From Hyphomonas johnsonii MHS-2 (GTDB lineage: Bacteria; Pseudomonadota; Alphaproteobacteria; Caulobacterales; Hyphomonadaceae): DNA of 64,000 nucleotides. The translations under genes were made by a program, and so were the position numbers. This document shows, one piece after another, positions 26,885-36,090 of the stretch (position 1 is its first letter; each line of letters begins with the position of its first letter). Below the pieces are notes generated by a model. That model saw nothing but the letters and a program-made list of their open reading frames with translations, searched no databases and was not told the origin of the DNA. The stretch is from positions 62,001 through 126,000 of the forward strand of contig NZ_ARYK01000002.1 in NCBI RefSeq assembly GCF_000685275.1, written 5' to 3'.

Positions 26885-28492
26885 CTAGACGGCGAGCTTG
26901 CGCGGACGGAAGCCCTTGAGCCACATGACCGTGAGCCACCGTGTGATGACAAAGGCCGTGAACACCGACGTGACGATACCGATGGCCAGTGTCACGGCGA
27001 ATCCCTTCACCGGCCCCGAACCGAGCAGGTAGAGGATCGTCGCGGCGATGAAGGTGGTGATATTTGCGTCCAGGATTGTCGACAGCGCCCGTTCGTAGCC
27101 AGCCTGGACGGCGGTCAAGGGCGACCGGCCGGCCCGGTGCTCCTCCCTGATCCGCTCGAAGACCAGCACGTTGGCATCAACTGCCATACCAATCGTCAGG
27201 ATGATCCCCGCAATACCGGGAAGCGTCAGCGTCGCGCCGAGGCCCGACAGTCCGCCGACGATCAGGACAATGTTCGCCGACAGCGACGCAACGGCAAAAC
27301 AGCCCATCAGGCCGTAAGCGATGATCATGAACAGGGCGACCAGGCCGAGGCCGATCAGGGATGCGCGAATACCGGCGCGGATCGAATCCCGGCCAAGCGT
27401 GGCACTGACAGTCCGCTGGTCCAGGAACTGGACCTTCGCCGGCATTTCACCGGCCTCGATGATTGCAGCCAGGTCCTGGGCCTCTTCGAGCGTGAAACTG
27501 CCGGTAATGCGGACGCTGCCGCCGGGGATTGGTTCATTGATGCGCGGGGCCGACATGATCGTACCGTCAAGGACGATGGCGAACAGCTTGCCGGAGTTCA
27601 GGCGCGTCGTCTGGTAGAATTTCGAGGCACCGTTTCCGTTGAGGCGGAAATTGATCTGCGGCCGGTTGCCGTCGTCATAGCCCTGGCTTGCGGTCGCGAT
27701 GTCAGATCCCACAACTTCCGGAATGTCACGTACCAGCAGCGGGCCGGTCTCAGGCCCGGTCAGCAGGTGATAGCCGGGTTTGACAACGCCGGCTTCGGCT
27801 GCAGCAATCGAGGACGGACTGCTATCGACCAGGTTGAAAGTCATTCGTCCGTCGCGGCTGAGCAGGTTTTTCAGGCGTGTCGCATCCGGCTCACCAGGCG
27901 CTTCAAGGATGATGCGGTCATTTCCCTGCGGCGTGATCGAGATTTCGCTGACGCCTTCCGGGTCGACCCGGCGCCGGACGATGGTCATCGTCTTGGCCAG
28001 GGCGCCTTTCATCAGGGCCTCTTCGGCTGTCGCCGGCACCGAGACCTTGATCAATTGCGGACTTGCCGCTTCGATTTCATAGGTCTTGGCGCCGCCGATC
28101 GCGCCCTCGACGCTGCCATTCAGCTTTCGGATCCGGGTCACCGCGTCATCAATCGGATAATTGCCATCGGCATCGGGACGGGTCAGGCGGACATTGAGTG
28201 TGCGGCCATCAACTTCCGACAAGTGGCCGATCAGGGGCTTGCCGTCCTTGTTGCTGAGCGCATTGCGCACATCGATGGCGAACACTTCCAGCCGGTTGGC
28301 AACAACCTCGTCCGGATTGATTTCCATCATCAGGTAGACCCCACCCTGAAGGTCGAGGCCAAGATTGACGCCATTCTTCGGAAGGAATCCCGGTGCGCCG
28401 GACATGTTGACGAGGTTCGGGAGCGCCATCAGCGTCCCCCACAGCATGACGCCAAGGATGAGGCTGATCTTCCACGGTGGAAACTGAAGCAT
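26885..28492 (-). CDS. secD: protein translocase subunit SecD
   Basis: A 535-aa partner of SecF. The first helix leads into GLDLQGGVYLMMEINPDE. The large periplasmic P1 head follows, with the RVDPEGVSEISITPQGNDRIILEAPG block. Six membrane helices come in total, with GMAVDANVLVFERIREEHRAG as the conserved signature. The length fits shorter alphaproteobacterial SecD. It sits between yajC (30 bp upstream) and secF (19 bp downstream). Nothing is missing. Confidence 0.97.
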   Translation of the reverse strand: MLQFPPWKISLILGVMLWGTLMALPNLVNMSGAPGFLPKNGVNLGLDLQGGVYLMMEINPDEVVANRLEVFAIDVRNALSNKDGKPLIGHLSEVDGRTLNVRLTRPDADGNYPIDDAVTRIRKLNGSVEGAIGGAKTYEIEAASPQLIKVSVPATAEEALMKGALAKTMTIVRRRVDPEGVSEISITPQGNDRIILEAPGEPDATRLKNLLSRDGRMTFNLVDSSPSSIAAAEAGVVKPGYHLLTGPETGPLLVRDIPEVVGSDIATASQGYDDGNRPQINFRLNGNGASKFYQTTRLNSGKLFAIVLDGTIMSAPRINEPIPGGSVRITGSFTLEEAQDLAAIIEAGEMPAKVQFLDQRTVSATLGRDSIRAGIRASLIGLGLVALFMIIAYGLMGCFAVASLSANIVLIVGGLSGLGATLTLPGIAGIILTIGMAVDANVLVFERIREEHRAGRSPLTAVQAGYERALSTILDANITTFIAATILYLLGSGPVKGFAVTLAIGIVTSVFTAFVITRWLTVMWLKGFRPRKLAV

Positions 28493-28522
28493 GAATTCGT
28501 CCTAAAATTACGCTGGCAACGG

Positions 28523-28894
28523 CTAGTCGTTCGCGGCGACAGGCTCGTTCTTGCCGCGCACTTCAACGACCATGGCCTTGATGACGCGAACCCGCACGTT
28601 TTCAGCAAGGTCGACTGTCACTTCTGTTTCGCCAACCTTGGCAACCTTGCCGATCAGGCCGCCGGACGTCACCACCGTGTCGCCACGCTTCACGGCTTCA
28701 ACCATCTGCCGGTGCTTCTTGGCGCGCTGCTGTTGCGGGCGGATAAGCAGGAAATAGAAGATCAGGACAAGCGGCAGGAAGAACAGGACCTGCGTCATCA
28801 CGCCTGGTCCGGCCGCTGGTGGGCCCTCCTGCGCGATCGCTGGCAACGCCAGGGCCGCAAAAACGACAGACATGGCGGCGATTCTCTTCGGCAT
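28523..28894 (-). CDS. yajC: preprotein translocase subunit YajC
   Basis: A 123-aa protein with a signal-like start (ALALPAIAQ) and one membrane helix, FFLPLVLIFYFLLIRPQQQRAKKH. That helix and the basic RPQQ turn are the family hallmark. The soluble tail with GDTVVTSGGLIGKV is also standard. YajC associates with SecDF and the holotranslocon. It is the first gene of the yajC-secD-secF operon, with AGGGAGAGG before the ATG. The 126 bp upstream, between it and pcm, probably hold the promoter. Confidence 0.96.
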   Translation of the reverse strand: MPKRIAAMSVVFAALALPAIAQEGPPAAGPGVMTQVLFFLPLVLIFYFLLIRPQQQRAKKHRQMVEAVKRGDTVVTSGGLIGKVAKVGETEVTVDLAENVRVRVIKAMVVEVRGKNEPVAAND

Positions 28895-29020
28895 GGTGAT
28901 CCTCTCCCTTTAATCATGGTACGCGGTACGGACCCGGAGGGCTATCGCGCGAAAGTCATGCCCCTATAGCTGTGGCCGCGAACCTTGGCAAACAAGCCCT
29001 GCAGCGGCGCGAATCGACGT

Positions 29021-29674
29021 TCAAAGCGCCTTGGACGTCCCTTCGACCAATGCAGGAAGCGGGTGAGCGATCGCCAGCCTCTGTCGTGACCCGTCGGCCT
29101 GTATCCGCAACAGATGCTGCGTAGCGCCCGTCGAGACCGGCGCAATGAGGGCGCCTCCCTTTGCCAGCTGGCCAAGCAGCAGGTCCGGCACGTCCGGCAC
29201 AGACCCTGTCAGCAGGATCCGGTCATAGGGTCCGCGCTCCGGCCAGCCGTTCAATCCGTCGCCGCACCGGACCGCGACATTGCCCAGTCCGAGGTCCAGC
29301 ATGCGCATCCGCGCGGCGTCGCACAGGCGCCGGAACCGGTCCATTGCGAAGACATCAGCGCCCAGCTGCGCGGCAAGCGCTGCCGTATAGCCGCTGCCCA
29401 TGCCCACCAGCAGGATGCGCGCTTCCCTCACCTGCCGGATCTCAAGGGCCTGCAGCAACTGCCCGGTGACTGCGGGGCGCGGAATGATCTGCCCGCACGG
29501 TATCGGCAAGACGCAATCCTCGAACGCCAACCGTGCCAGCGCATCGCCATCCACAAAGGCGGCGCGGTCGATCGTCTCCATCGCTTTCAGGACGCCGTCG
29601 TCAGTAATCCCTTCCTGCCGGAGATGCAGGACAAGCCGCGCGGCGCGAAAAGGGTCTGCGATCAGCTCTGCCAT
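29021..29674 (-). CDS. pcm: protein-L-isoaspartate O-methyltransferase
   Basis: A 217-aa SAM-dependent methyltransferase that caps isoaspartyl residues to start repair of aged proteins. The pre-motif appears as [21 protein letters not shown]. Motif I is [19 protein letters not shown], where the usual EIGTGSGY is slightly changed. The later [14 protein letters not shown] and GGALIAPV blocks match the family. It overlaps surE by 13 bp, the widely conserved surE-pcm order. A second, more diverged Pcm-like gene lies at 46071-46724. Confidence 0.9.
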   Translation of the reverse strand: MAELIADPFRAARLVLHLRQEGITDDGVLKAMETIDRAAFVDGDALARLAFEDCVLPIPCGQIIPRPAVTGQLLQALEIRQVREARILLVGMGSGYTAALAAQLGADVFAMDRFRRLCDAARMRMLDLGLGNVAVRCGDGLNGWPERGPYDRILLTGSVPDVPDLLLGQLAKGGALIAPVSTGATQHLLRIQADGSRQRLAIAHPLPALVEGTSKAL

Positions 29675-30423
29675 GACTCGCGGAGCTTTTTCAGGAACGC
29701 CTCATGCGTCAAGTCCACATGCAGGGGCGTGACAGAAACAAAGCCGTCATAGATCGCCCGCAAGTCGGTCCCCGCGTCGGGCTTCGACAGCTTTCCCTTG
29801 TACCCGATCCAGTAATAATCGTTGCCGCGCAGGTCTTCGCGCCGGTCGGTATGGATGATCGTCTCGTCGCGGGCCCCTTGCCGCGTGATCTGGATCCCCC
29901 GGACATCTTCCGGTTCAAGGTCGGGGAAATTCACGTTGATCACCACGTCCTTGGGCCAGCCGAGATCAATCAGCGGCTTCAGCGTGCGTGCGCCCCAGGC
30001 CCGGGCGGTATCCCATGGCAGCGAGCCACGCTCACGAAAACTCTGCGCCTGGCTGAGGGCGATCGAGGGAATGCCCAGCTGCATGCCGAACATGGCCGCC
30101 GCAACAGTGCCGGAAAAACTGGTATCCTCGGCAAGGTTCTGGCCCCGGTTGACCCCGGACAGCACCAGGTCCGGCGCATCCGGCATCAGGTCCTGCATGG
30201 CCAGAAGGACACTGTCCGACGGCGTGCCGGCAATCGCCCAGGCCTTGGCGCCAACCTTGCGGGTGCGCACCGGCTGGGTCAGCGAGATGGCGCGCCCCTT
30301 GCCGGACTGTTCCTCTTCCGGCGCGGCGATCCAGATATCGTCACTGAGTTCCTTGGCGATGTCTTCCAGCACCGACAGGCCCGGCGCGTTGATCCCGTCA
30401 TCATTGGTGAGGAGAATTCTCAC
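29662..30423 (-). CDS. surE: 5'/3'-nucleotidase SurE
   Basis: This 253-aa metal-dependent phosphatase acts on nucleoside monophosphates and exopolyphosphate. The N-terminal [12 protein letters not shown] carries the paired Asp metal ligands. [30 protein letters not shown] supplies the Ser and Asn site. WIGYKGK and the [15 protein letters not shown] tail complete the fold. It overlaps serS by four bases (ATGA) and pcm by thirteen, so all three are co-translated. Length and motifs are normal. Confidence 0.97.
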   Translation of the reverse strand: MRILLTNDDGINAPGLSVLEDIAKELSDDIWIAAPEEEQSGKGRAISLTQPVRTRKVGAKAWAIAGTPSDSVLLAMQDLMPDAPDLVLSGVNRGQNLAEDTSFSGTVAAAMFGMQLGIPSIALSQAQSFRERGSLPWDTARAWGARTLKPLIDLGWPKDVVINVNFPDLEPEDVRGIQITRQGARDETIIHTDRREDLRGNDYYWIGYKGKLSKPDAGTDLRAIYDGFVSVTPLHVDLTHEAFLKKLRESWQS

Positions 30424-31805
30424 GCGATGGTCTCCAGTCCGCCCATGTATGGGCGCAGCACTTCAGGCACGGTGATGGAGCCGTCCTCGTTCTGGTAGTT
30501 CTCGATGACAGCGACCAGCGTGCGGCCGACGGCGAGGCCGGAGCCGTTCAGCGTGTGGACGAATTCCGGCTTGGCGCCGGCCTCCTTGCGGAAGCGCGCA
30601 TCCATGCGGCGGGCCTGGAAGTCGCCGCAATAGGAGCACGAACTGATCTCTCGATAGGTGTTCTGGCTCGGCAGCCAGACTTCGAGGTCATATGTCTTGC
30701 GCGCCCCTGCCCCCATGTCGCCGGTGCAGAGCAGCATGCGACGGAACGGCAGGTCGAGGCGTTTCAGGACTTCCTCGGCGCAGCCTGTCATGCGCTCGAG
30801 TTCGGCGAGGCCGGCTTCCTCATTCTCCACGATGGAGACGAGTTCGACCTTGTTGAACTGGTGCAGCCGGATCATGCCCTTCGTATCGCGCCCCGCGCTA
30901 CCGGCTTCCGAACGGAAGCAAGGCGTGTGCGCAGTGAAGCGGAGCGGGAGACGCGAGGCGTCGAGGATCTGCTCGCGGACAAGGTTCGTGAGCGGGACTT
31001 CGGCGGTGGGGATCAGAAAGTGTTTCGATTCTAGTTCTTCAATTTCAGCCAAAATCTTGGCGTGGTCTGCACCATACCTGTCGATGAGATAGTTCATCGT
31101 CTTTGCGTCGATGCCGGTGACCGTAAACAGATCTTCTTCGAACTTCGGCAGCTGGCCAGTCCCAATCAAAGCTTGGTCTTTCACCAATAGCGGCGGGCTC
31201 ACTTCTTCATAGCCGTGCTCACCTGTCTGCAGGTCCAGCATGAAGGCGGCCAGCGCGCGTTCCATGCGGGCGAGAGGCCCACGCAGGGCGACGAAGCGGG
31301 CACCGCTCATCTTCACGGCAGAATCGAAATCCATCTGCGGGAAACCGGCATCGCTTTTCAGCGCCTCGCCGAGATCGGCATGGTCTTTCGGATTATTGAT
31401 TCGTTTCGGCTCGCCCCAGCGGCCTTGCTCGACATTGCTCTCTTCGTCCTCGCCTTCCGGCACGTCGGCCAGTGGCAGGTTGGGCAGGCCCATCAGGATG
31501 TCGTCCAACAGCGCCCTGGCGGCGGCCTCCTGTTCACCCGCAGCCTCGATCGTGTCCTTGGCTTCGGCGACGAGGGCCATGAGACGCGCGGCCTCTTCCT
31601 CGTTCTTTTCCGCCTTCGCCCGTCCGATCAGCTTGGAATTCTCGTTGCGGACCTTTTCGGCGTCCTGCTTGTCGGTCACCGCTTTGCGCAGGGCGGCGTC
31701 ATGCGCGTGGATCTGGTCGACAATATCGCCCAGTCCCGGCTTGCGGCGGTTCCAGGCGGCGCGGAAAGCGTCCGGATTGTCTCGGATGGCGCGGATATCG
31801 AACAT
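30420..31805 (-). CDS. serS: serine--tRNA ligase
   Basis: A 461-aa class II synthetase that charges tRNA-Ser. The N-terminal long coiled-coil arm (about residues 25-105) contacts the tRNA. The catalytic core has the ATP motifs [27 protein letters not shown] (written here only as a family landmark, near residue 270), [13 protein letters not shown], and the final [19 protein letters not shown]. The ATG at 31805 begins [11 protein letters not shown], the usual start. It is first in the serS-surE-pcm unit, and a 111-bp gap separates it from the NYN gene upstream. Confidence 0.97.
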   Translation of the reverse strand: MFDIRAIRDNPDAFRAAWNRRKPGLGDIVDQIHAHDAALRKAVTDKQDAEKVRNENSKLIGRAKAEKNEEEAARLMALVAEAKDTIEAAGEQEAAARALLDDILMGLPNLPLADVPEGEDEESNVEQGRWGEPKRINNPKDHADLGEALKSDAGFPQMDFDSAVKMSGARFVALRGPLARMERALAAFMLDLQTGEHGYEEVSPPLLVKDQALIGTGQLPKFEEDLFTVTGIDAKTMNYLIDRYGADHAKILAEIEELESKHFLIPTAEVPLTNLVREQILDASRLPLRFTAHTPCFRSEAGSAGRDTKGMIRLHQFNKVELVSIVENEEAGLAELERMTGCAEEVLKRLDLPFRRMLLCTGDMGAGARKTYDLEVWLPSQNTYREISSCSYCGDFQARRMDARFRKEAGAKPEFVHTLNGSGLAVGRTLVAVIENYQNEDGSITVPEVLRPYMGGLETIA

Positions 31806-31916
31806 GGGGCAGTCCTGAATGTGGGTTTGCACCTGCGTCTAATGCCCCACGCGGGCCCCGTCCACTGGCCGCGGTGCCCGAAGGCGCGTTTCAGGGTGGA
31901 TGTCCCGCGTGCGGGC

Positions 31917-32885
31917 CTAGGCCTGGCCGGTCGCCTGAACGGTTGGCACAGGCTGCTCCGCCTTCACCGGCATCCGGCAGATCACCTGCGCGCCCTTGCG
32001 CTTTTGCGGACGCACATCAATGCACGGTTCGATCGTGCTCAGACGCATCATCAGCACCGCATAATTTCGCAGGCCGAACCAGGCCGCCACGCCCTTGCGC
32101 GGCACCGTCGTGAAGTCCGGGATGGCCGACAGGGCCTTGATGATCTTTTCGCGCGAAATCGGCTGGTCGGGCGTACGGGCGCCCAGGTTCATCACGATCT
32201 CTGCGGCGCGGGTGAGGTGAGGATGCGTGTCGTCAGACGCGCCGCTCTCCACATCCATCTGGTCCATCACCGCTTCGCGCACCTTCATCATCAGCGGCGA
32301 CCGGCGCTCCTGCACCAGGCGGGGCGCGGCGACCACCGGGGCCGGGCTGCGCAACCGATACCATTTGCGCTTGGTGCGTTCATAGTCACACGCCGCCTTC
32401 AGGGCAGACATGTGCACAACCGCGTCGGCGTGCTGGGAATACAGCTCGTAAGTCGGGTCCGTCTCCTTGCCGGCGGTCACGACGCGCAGGCCGGGGGCCT
32501 GAATCCGATTCACCACAGGCACGAAATCCGAATCAGTCGTCAGAACGATGATCTCTTCAAGATCCTTTTCCTGGAGGGACAGCGTGATTGCATCCATCGT
32601 CAGCACGATGTCGGCAGAACTCTTTCCCGCCGAAATCTTGCTCTTGGCAAACGCCCGGCAGTTGAAGACTTCGAATCCGGCCGCCTCGAAAGCAGGCCTG
32701 TGTATATCGTGTTGCAGGTTCCAGTAGACGCGCTTGGTCAGGAACTTGCGCCGCCTGTGCCGTTCAGACAACGCACCGTCGGCCAACCAGAGCACCCAAT
32801 TGTCGATATTCTCGCTGAATCCGGGCCCGGTCGCAGCGTAAATATTGTCGAAATCGACAAGGAGAACGCTGTTGACGCGTGGCAA
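31917..32885 (-). CDS. NYN domain-containing protein (PIN-like putative nuclease)
   Basis: A 322-aa protein. The N-terminal 170 residues form a NYN domain: VLLVDFDNIY (first Asp), KSSADIVLTMDAI, and IIVLTTDSDFVPVVNRI with the paired Asp. These acidic residues would hold Mg for RNA cleavage, as in LabA and MARF1 relatives. The C-terminal part (ISREKIIKALSAI, GLRNYAVLMMRLSTI) looks like a winged-helix or LOTUS-type RNA-binding module, but this is weaker. It sits between tatC and serS, which are adjacent in many relatives, so it is an insertion into a conserved block. Its RNA target is unknown. Confidence 0.82.
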   Translation of the reverse strand: MPRVNSVLLVDFDNIYAATGPGFSENIDNWVLWLADGALSERHRRRKFLTKRVYWNLQHDIHRPAFEAAGFEVFNCRAFAKSKISAGKSSADIVLTMDAITLSLQEKDLEEIIVLTTDSDFVPVVNRIQAPGLRVVTAGKETDPTYELYSQHADAVVHMSALKAACDYERTKRKWYRLRSPAPVVAAPRLVQERRSPLMMKVREAVMDQMDVESGASDDTHPHLTRAAEIVMNLGARTPDQPISREKIIKALSAIPDFTTVPRKGVAAWFGLRNYAVLMMRLSTIEPCIDVRPQKRKGAQVICRMPVKAEQPVPTVQATGQA

Positions 32886-32971
32886 AGGATTCTCCTTTAT
32901 TCGCTGCTGGGGCGAATCCCGAATCTTCTACATCCAGCGTTGGTTTGCAACAGCGCGACGCAGAATTCCAC

Positions 32972-33796
32972 CTATTCCGCTGCGTCTGTGGATTCCCGCT
33001 CGGCTTCCTTCTTCTCGATCAGCTTCACGCTGAAGATCGAGATTTCATAAAGCAGGTAGACCGGACCGGTCAGCAGAAGCTGGGAAATAATGTCCGGTGG
33101 CGTGAAAATCGCGGAGAAAGCCAGGATCACGACGATCGCATACTTCCGGCCGGAGATCAGCGTCTGCGCCGACACGATGCCGATCTTGCCCAGCAAGGTC
33201 AGGATCACCGGCAACTGGAAGGAAATCCCGAAGGCCAGCATCAGGGCCATCACCAGCGACAGGTATTCCGACACCTTGGGCAACAGCTTGATCGTTGCAA
33301 CGCCGCTGTTGATCTGCTCCTGCGAGATCGAGAACCGCGCCAGCATGGGCAGCATCAGCACGTAAACGAACGCGGCGCCCAGCGTGAACAGGATTGGTGC
33401 GATGACGAGGAACGGCCAGAAAGCGCCGCGCTCCTGCTTGTACAGGCCCGGCGCAACAAAGGCGTAAGCCTGCCAGGCAATCACCGGGAACGAAACGAAA
33501 ATGCCCGCGAACAGGGCCAGTTTCACCTTGGCGAAGAAAAATTCCATCGGCGCGGTGAAGATGAGTTCCAGCGGTGCACCGCGCAGCGCTTCTGCCTTGG
33601 CGGCGAATGGCGCGAGCAGGAAGTCATAGATGGGCTGGGCGACAAAAAAGCAGCCGAGCGACGCAACACCCAGGACTGCGAGTGACAGGATGAGGCGCGA
33701 ACGCAGCTCCGTCAGGTGCTCCAGCAGGGGCGCCCGGCTGGCTTCCACTTCGTCGAGAATTTCGGGCTGTTCATCCTTGGGTGGGGTCGTATTCAC
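32972..33796 (-). CDS. tatC: Sec-independent protein translocase subunit TatC
   Basis: This 274-aa protein is the receptor subunit of the twin-arginine translocase in the inner membrane. It has six membrane helices. The N-terminal LLEHLTELRSRLILSLAVLG holds the conserved Glu and Arg-Ser block that reads twin-arginine signals. FPVIAWQAYAFVAPGLYKQER is the second signature. The charged tail is ordinary. The start overlaps the tatB stop by four bases. It is the last gene of the tatABC operon. Confidence 0.97.
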   Translation of the reverse strand: MNTTPPKDEQPEILDEVEASRAPLLEHLTELRSRLILSLAVLGVASLGCFFVAQPIYDFLLAPFAAKAEALRGAPLELIFTAPMEFFFAKVKLALFAGIFVSFPVIAWQAYAFVAPGLYKQERGAFWPFLVIAPILFTLGAAFVYVLMLPMLARFSISQEQINSGVATIKLLPKVSEYLSLVMALMLAFGISFQLPVILTLLGKIGIVSAQTLISGRKYAIVVILAFSAIFTPPDIISQLLLTGPVYLLYEISIFSVKLIEKKEAERESTDAAE

Positions 33797-34167
33797 GCAG
33801 CGTCGTCCTTGGACTTGGGCTGCGCGTCAGCCTCAGGGGCTGGTGCCGGTTCCGGGTCGGGCGCGGCCTGTCCGGATTTTTTCATGACGGCGGAATTGAT
33901 CTCGCCTTCCATATTGGCGAGGTCCGCCTGGGCGTCGGTCATGGCATTGCTGCGCTTCAGGTCTTCGATTTCCTTGCGCAGGTCTTCCAGCTCGCTCTGG
34001 CGGGCAATGTCCTCGAAGGCGGCCTGGAATTCACGCGCCATGCCGCGCGCCTTGCCAACAAACTGGCCAAGCTTGCGCATCATCATCGGCAGGTCCTTCG
34101 GGCCCACAATGATGAGCGCCGCCAGGGCCAGAATGAGGAGTTCGGAAAAACCGACGCCGGGCAGCAT
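33793..34167 (-). CDS. tatB: Sec-independent protein translocase subunit TatB
   Basis: A 124-aa protein with a short N-terminal membrane helix (GFSELLILALAALIIVGPKDLP) followed by an amphipathic helix and a charged, Pro/Ala/Glu-rich tail. The GFSE and VGPKDLP motifs separate it from TatA. TatB and TatC together bind Tat substrates. It lies 22 bp after tatA and overlaps tatC (ATGA). Confidence 0.95.
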   Translation of the reverse strand: MLPGVGFSELLILALAALIIVGPKDLPMMMRKLGQFVGKARGMAREFQAAFEDIARQSELEDLRKEIEDLKRSNAMTDAQADLANMEGEINSAVMKKSGQAAPDPEPAPAPEADAQPKSKDDAA

Positions 34168-34189
34168 TATGCGCCCTCCACCAGAAACA

Positions 34190-34408
34190 CTATGACGAGA
34201 CTTTCGACTCGTCTTTCTTCGGGGTCACGTCGACGAGGTCTTCCTTGTCGACGGCCTTGGGCTCGTCATCATCCGCGAGGCCCTTGCGGAACGACTTCAC
34301 GCCCTTGGCCATATCGCCCATGATGGAAGAGATTCGGCCGCGCCCACCGAACAGCAGCAATGCCACCACAATGACGAGGACGATCTGAAGCGGTCCGACT
34401 GAGCCCAT
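34190..34408 (-). CDS. tatA: Sec-independent protein translocase subunit TatA
   Basis: This 72-aa pore-forming subunit begins [20 protein letters not shown]. The amphipathic helix [23 protein letters not shown] follows, a typical TatA with Gly-Lys-Ser-Phe. The ATG at 34408 is preceded by CAGGAGG. An upstream in-frame ATG (34468) would add 20 non-conserved residues. It is the first gene of tatABC, and the promoter must lie in the 87 bp shared with the divergent exonuclease gene. Confidence 0.95.
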   Translation of the reverse strand: MGSVGPLQIVLVIVVALLLFGGRGRISSIMGDMAKGVKSFRKGLADDDEPKAVDKEDLVDVTPKKDESKVSS

Positions 34409-34495
34409 GGGGGCCTCCTGAATGCTGGTTTCGCCGTGCAACATAGCCATGCGTTCCGGCTGGAACAATGGGGCGAAGCTGTTAAAGGAATGCAG

Positions 34496-35272
34496 ATGCG
34501 TATCGCCACATGGAATGTCAACTCGATCAAGGCTCGCCTATCCACCGTGCTGGAAGTGCTCGGTGCGATAGATTGCGACGTCGTCTGCCTGCAGGAACTG
34601 AAATGCGAGACCGACGCATTTCCCTATATGGAGCTTGAGGAACTGGGCTGGACCTGCGCGGTCCACGGCCAGAAATCCTACAATGGCGTCGCCCTCCTGT
34701 CGAAATACCCGCTCGACGACATCCGCAAGGGCCTGTCGACGATGGAAGACGACCAGTCACGCTATATTGAAGCGCTGGTCATGGCCGACAGCCCGATTCG
34801 GGTCGGCGGGCTGTACCTTCCCAACGGTAACCCGGCACCCGGCCAGAAATACGATTACAAGCTCGAATGGATGGAAGCACTGGAAGGGCACGCGCGCGAC
34901 CTGCTCCGGCAGGAAGAGGCGTTCGTGCTGTGCGGTGACTACAATGTCATCCCCGGCGTCAATGACAGCTGGGACGAGACGGTCTGGGCTGCCGATGCCC
35001 TCGCCCTTCCCGAATCGCGCCAGGCGTTCCGGCGCCTCCGGAATCTCGGCCTGACGGACGTGTTCGACACATGCGACGGGCGAGCGCACCAGTACACGTT
35101 CTGGGATTATCAGGGCGGCGCCTTCCAGAAGGACCACGGCATCCGCATCGACCACATCCTCTGCTCCCCGCAGGCGGCCGATCGGCTGTCCGGTGTCGAG
35201 ATTTTCCGAAAGGCCCGTACGCTCGACAAACCGTCGGACCACGTGCCTGTCATCGGAATCTTCGAGGACTGA
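34496..35272 (+). CDS. xth: exodeoxyribonuclease III
   Basis: A 258-aa member of the AP-endonuclease/EEP family that removes 3' blocks and cuts at abasic sites. It begins [12 protein letters not shown]. The metal Glu is in [13 protein letters not shown], the Asn/Asp pair in CGDYNVIPG, and the terminal block [10 protein letters not shown] holds the catalytic His. The ATG at 34496 is chosen because AAAGGA lies six bases upstream. The ATG at 34490 overlaps that site. It is divergent from tatA and convergent with the small secreted-protein gene. Confidence 0.93.
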   Translation: MRIATWNVNSIKARLSTVLEVLGAIDCDVVCLQELKCETDAFPYMELEELGWTCAVHGQKSYNGVALLSKYPLDDIRKGLSTMEDDQSRYIEALVMADSPIRVGGLYLPNGNPAPGQKYDYKLEWMEALEGHARDLLRQEEAFVLCGDYNVIPGVNDSWDETVWAADALALPESRQAFRRLRNLGLTDVFDTCDGRAHQYTFWDYQGGAFQKDHGIRIDHILCSPQAADRLSGVEIFRKARTLDKPSDHVPVIGIFED

Positions 35273-35275
35273 CGT

Positions 35276-35653
35276 CTATTTCGCTGGCGTGCACGACCGG
35301 TTGTAGTCGGCAACGTCCTGGTTGAACTGGCGAACATTGGCGTGCAGGGCAAATTCGGCCTGCGCAAACGCGCGACGCGCCGCATCGAACCTGGCCTTGG
35401 CCGCGTCAGCGGCCTGCGCATTCGCCGCAGACGCCAGGCGCAGCACCTGCGCGTCCTCATACGCCTCGCCCTCGGCCTCCGCCGCCTCGGCCAATGCATC
35501 ACGCTGTTTCGCGGCCGCATCAATCTCGGCCTGTTTCGGCGCAAGAGTCGCCTTCATCGCCTGGCAGCGCTGCATCTGCTGGGCCGGCACCGTATCGGCC
35601 ATCGCTGGCAGTGCGACAAGCAACGCGGCGGATGCAAGGAAAATGCGGATCAT
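35276..35653 (-). CDS. hypothetical secreted alpha-helical protein
   Basis: I do not recognise this 125-aa protein. It has a clear signal peptide with a probable cut after AMA at residue 19. The mature part is Ala/Glu/Lys-rich and strongly helical, with long runs such as AKQRDALAEAAEAEGEAYED that should form a coiled coil. It has only two cysteines, one near the mature start (C30) and one near the end (C121). These could form a disulfide closing an antiparallel helical hairpin in the periplasm. It stands alone between the xth end and a 220-bp upstream spacer. Confidence 0.7.
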   Translation of the reverse strand: MIRIFLASAALLVALPAMADTVPAQQMQRCQAMKATLAPKQAEIDAAAKQRDALAEAAEAEGEAYEDAQVLRLASAANAQAADAAKARFDAARRAFAQAEFALHANVRQFNQDVADYNRSCTPAK

Positions 35654-35873
35654 GCAGTGGGCCTCTTCTTCTGACTTGCCTGCTTAATGCGGCATCCTTG
35701 CTGAAGCAAACCTGAATGGACCCGCCACATCCCGGCCCTAATTGACGTTTGGGGGGGCCGCACACGAGTTCCGAAAATTCATGATCAAATGCTCACTTCG
35801 CCGTATTTCAGCCATGATTCGATGGCCATTTGTGATTATTCGCTCACTATCGGCGTTTTCACGGAGACATGCC
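35654..35873. promoter_or_regulatory. divergent spacer between two small hypothetical genes
   Basis: 220 bp separating the secreted helical protein (leftward) from the 67-aa protein (rightward). It contains a run of seven G (around 35750) and an AT-richer stretch near 35780-35850. No clear promoter pair or palindrome is visible. A GGAGA lies just before the ATG at 35874. Confidence 0.35.
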
Positions 35874-36077
35874 ATGACTGCACTCAACCTCGACTCCCCT
35901 GTGACGCTCGACCAGCTTGTCGCGCCCCTGGAAATCCCTGCAGAGCTCTGCCACGCCCGCTGGGCCCCGAAATGGACCCTCGTCCTGCCAATCGCAATGC
36001 TGGCTGCGTTCACCGTTCCGGCGCTTCCTCTTGATGGAAACGCCCTTCCCGCGCCCGCCCCGACACAGGCCGCCTGA
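35874..36077 (+). CDS. hypothetical small single-span membrane protein
   Basis: This 67-aa protein is not recognised. It has a soluble N-terminal half (LDSPVTLDQLVAPLEIPAEL), one hydrophobic segment (WTLVLPIAMLAAFTVPALPL, about residues 33-52) and a short Pro/Ala-rich tail. The ATG at 35874 is preceded by GGAGA at good spacing. The frame is open further upstream without a site. Codon use is in line with neighbouring genes. A single membrane span with the N-terminus inside is the likely topology. It converges with the DUF3137 gene, 13 bp away. Confidence 0.55.
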   Translation: MTALNLDSPVTLDQLVAPLEIPAELCHARWAPKWTLVLPIAMLAAFTVPALPLDGNALPAPAPTQAA

Positions 36078-36090
36078 CATCCTGGCGGGA

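Noticed and set aside
26768-28969. A 733-codon open frame on the + strand opposite secD and yajC.
   Set aside because: It is the shadow of well-supported secretion genes and has biased, motif-free composition.
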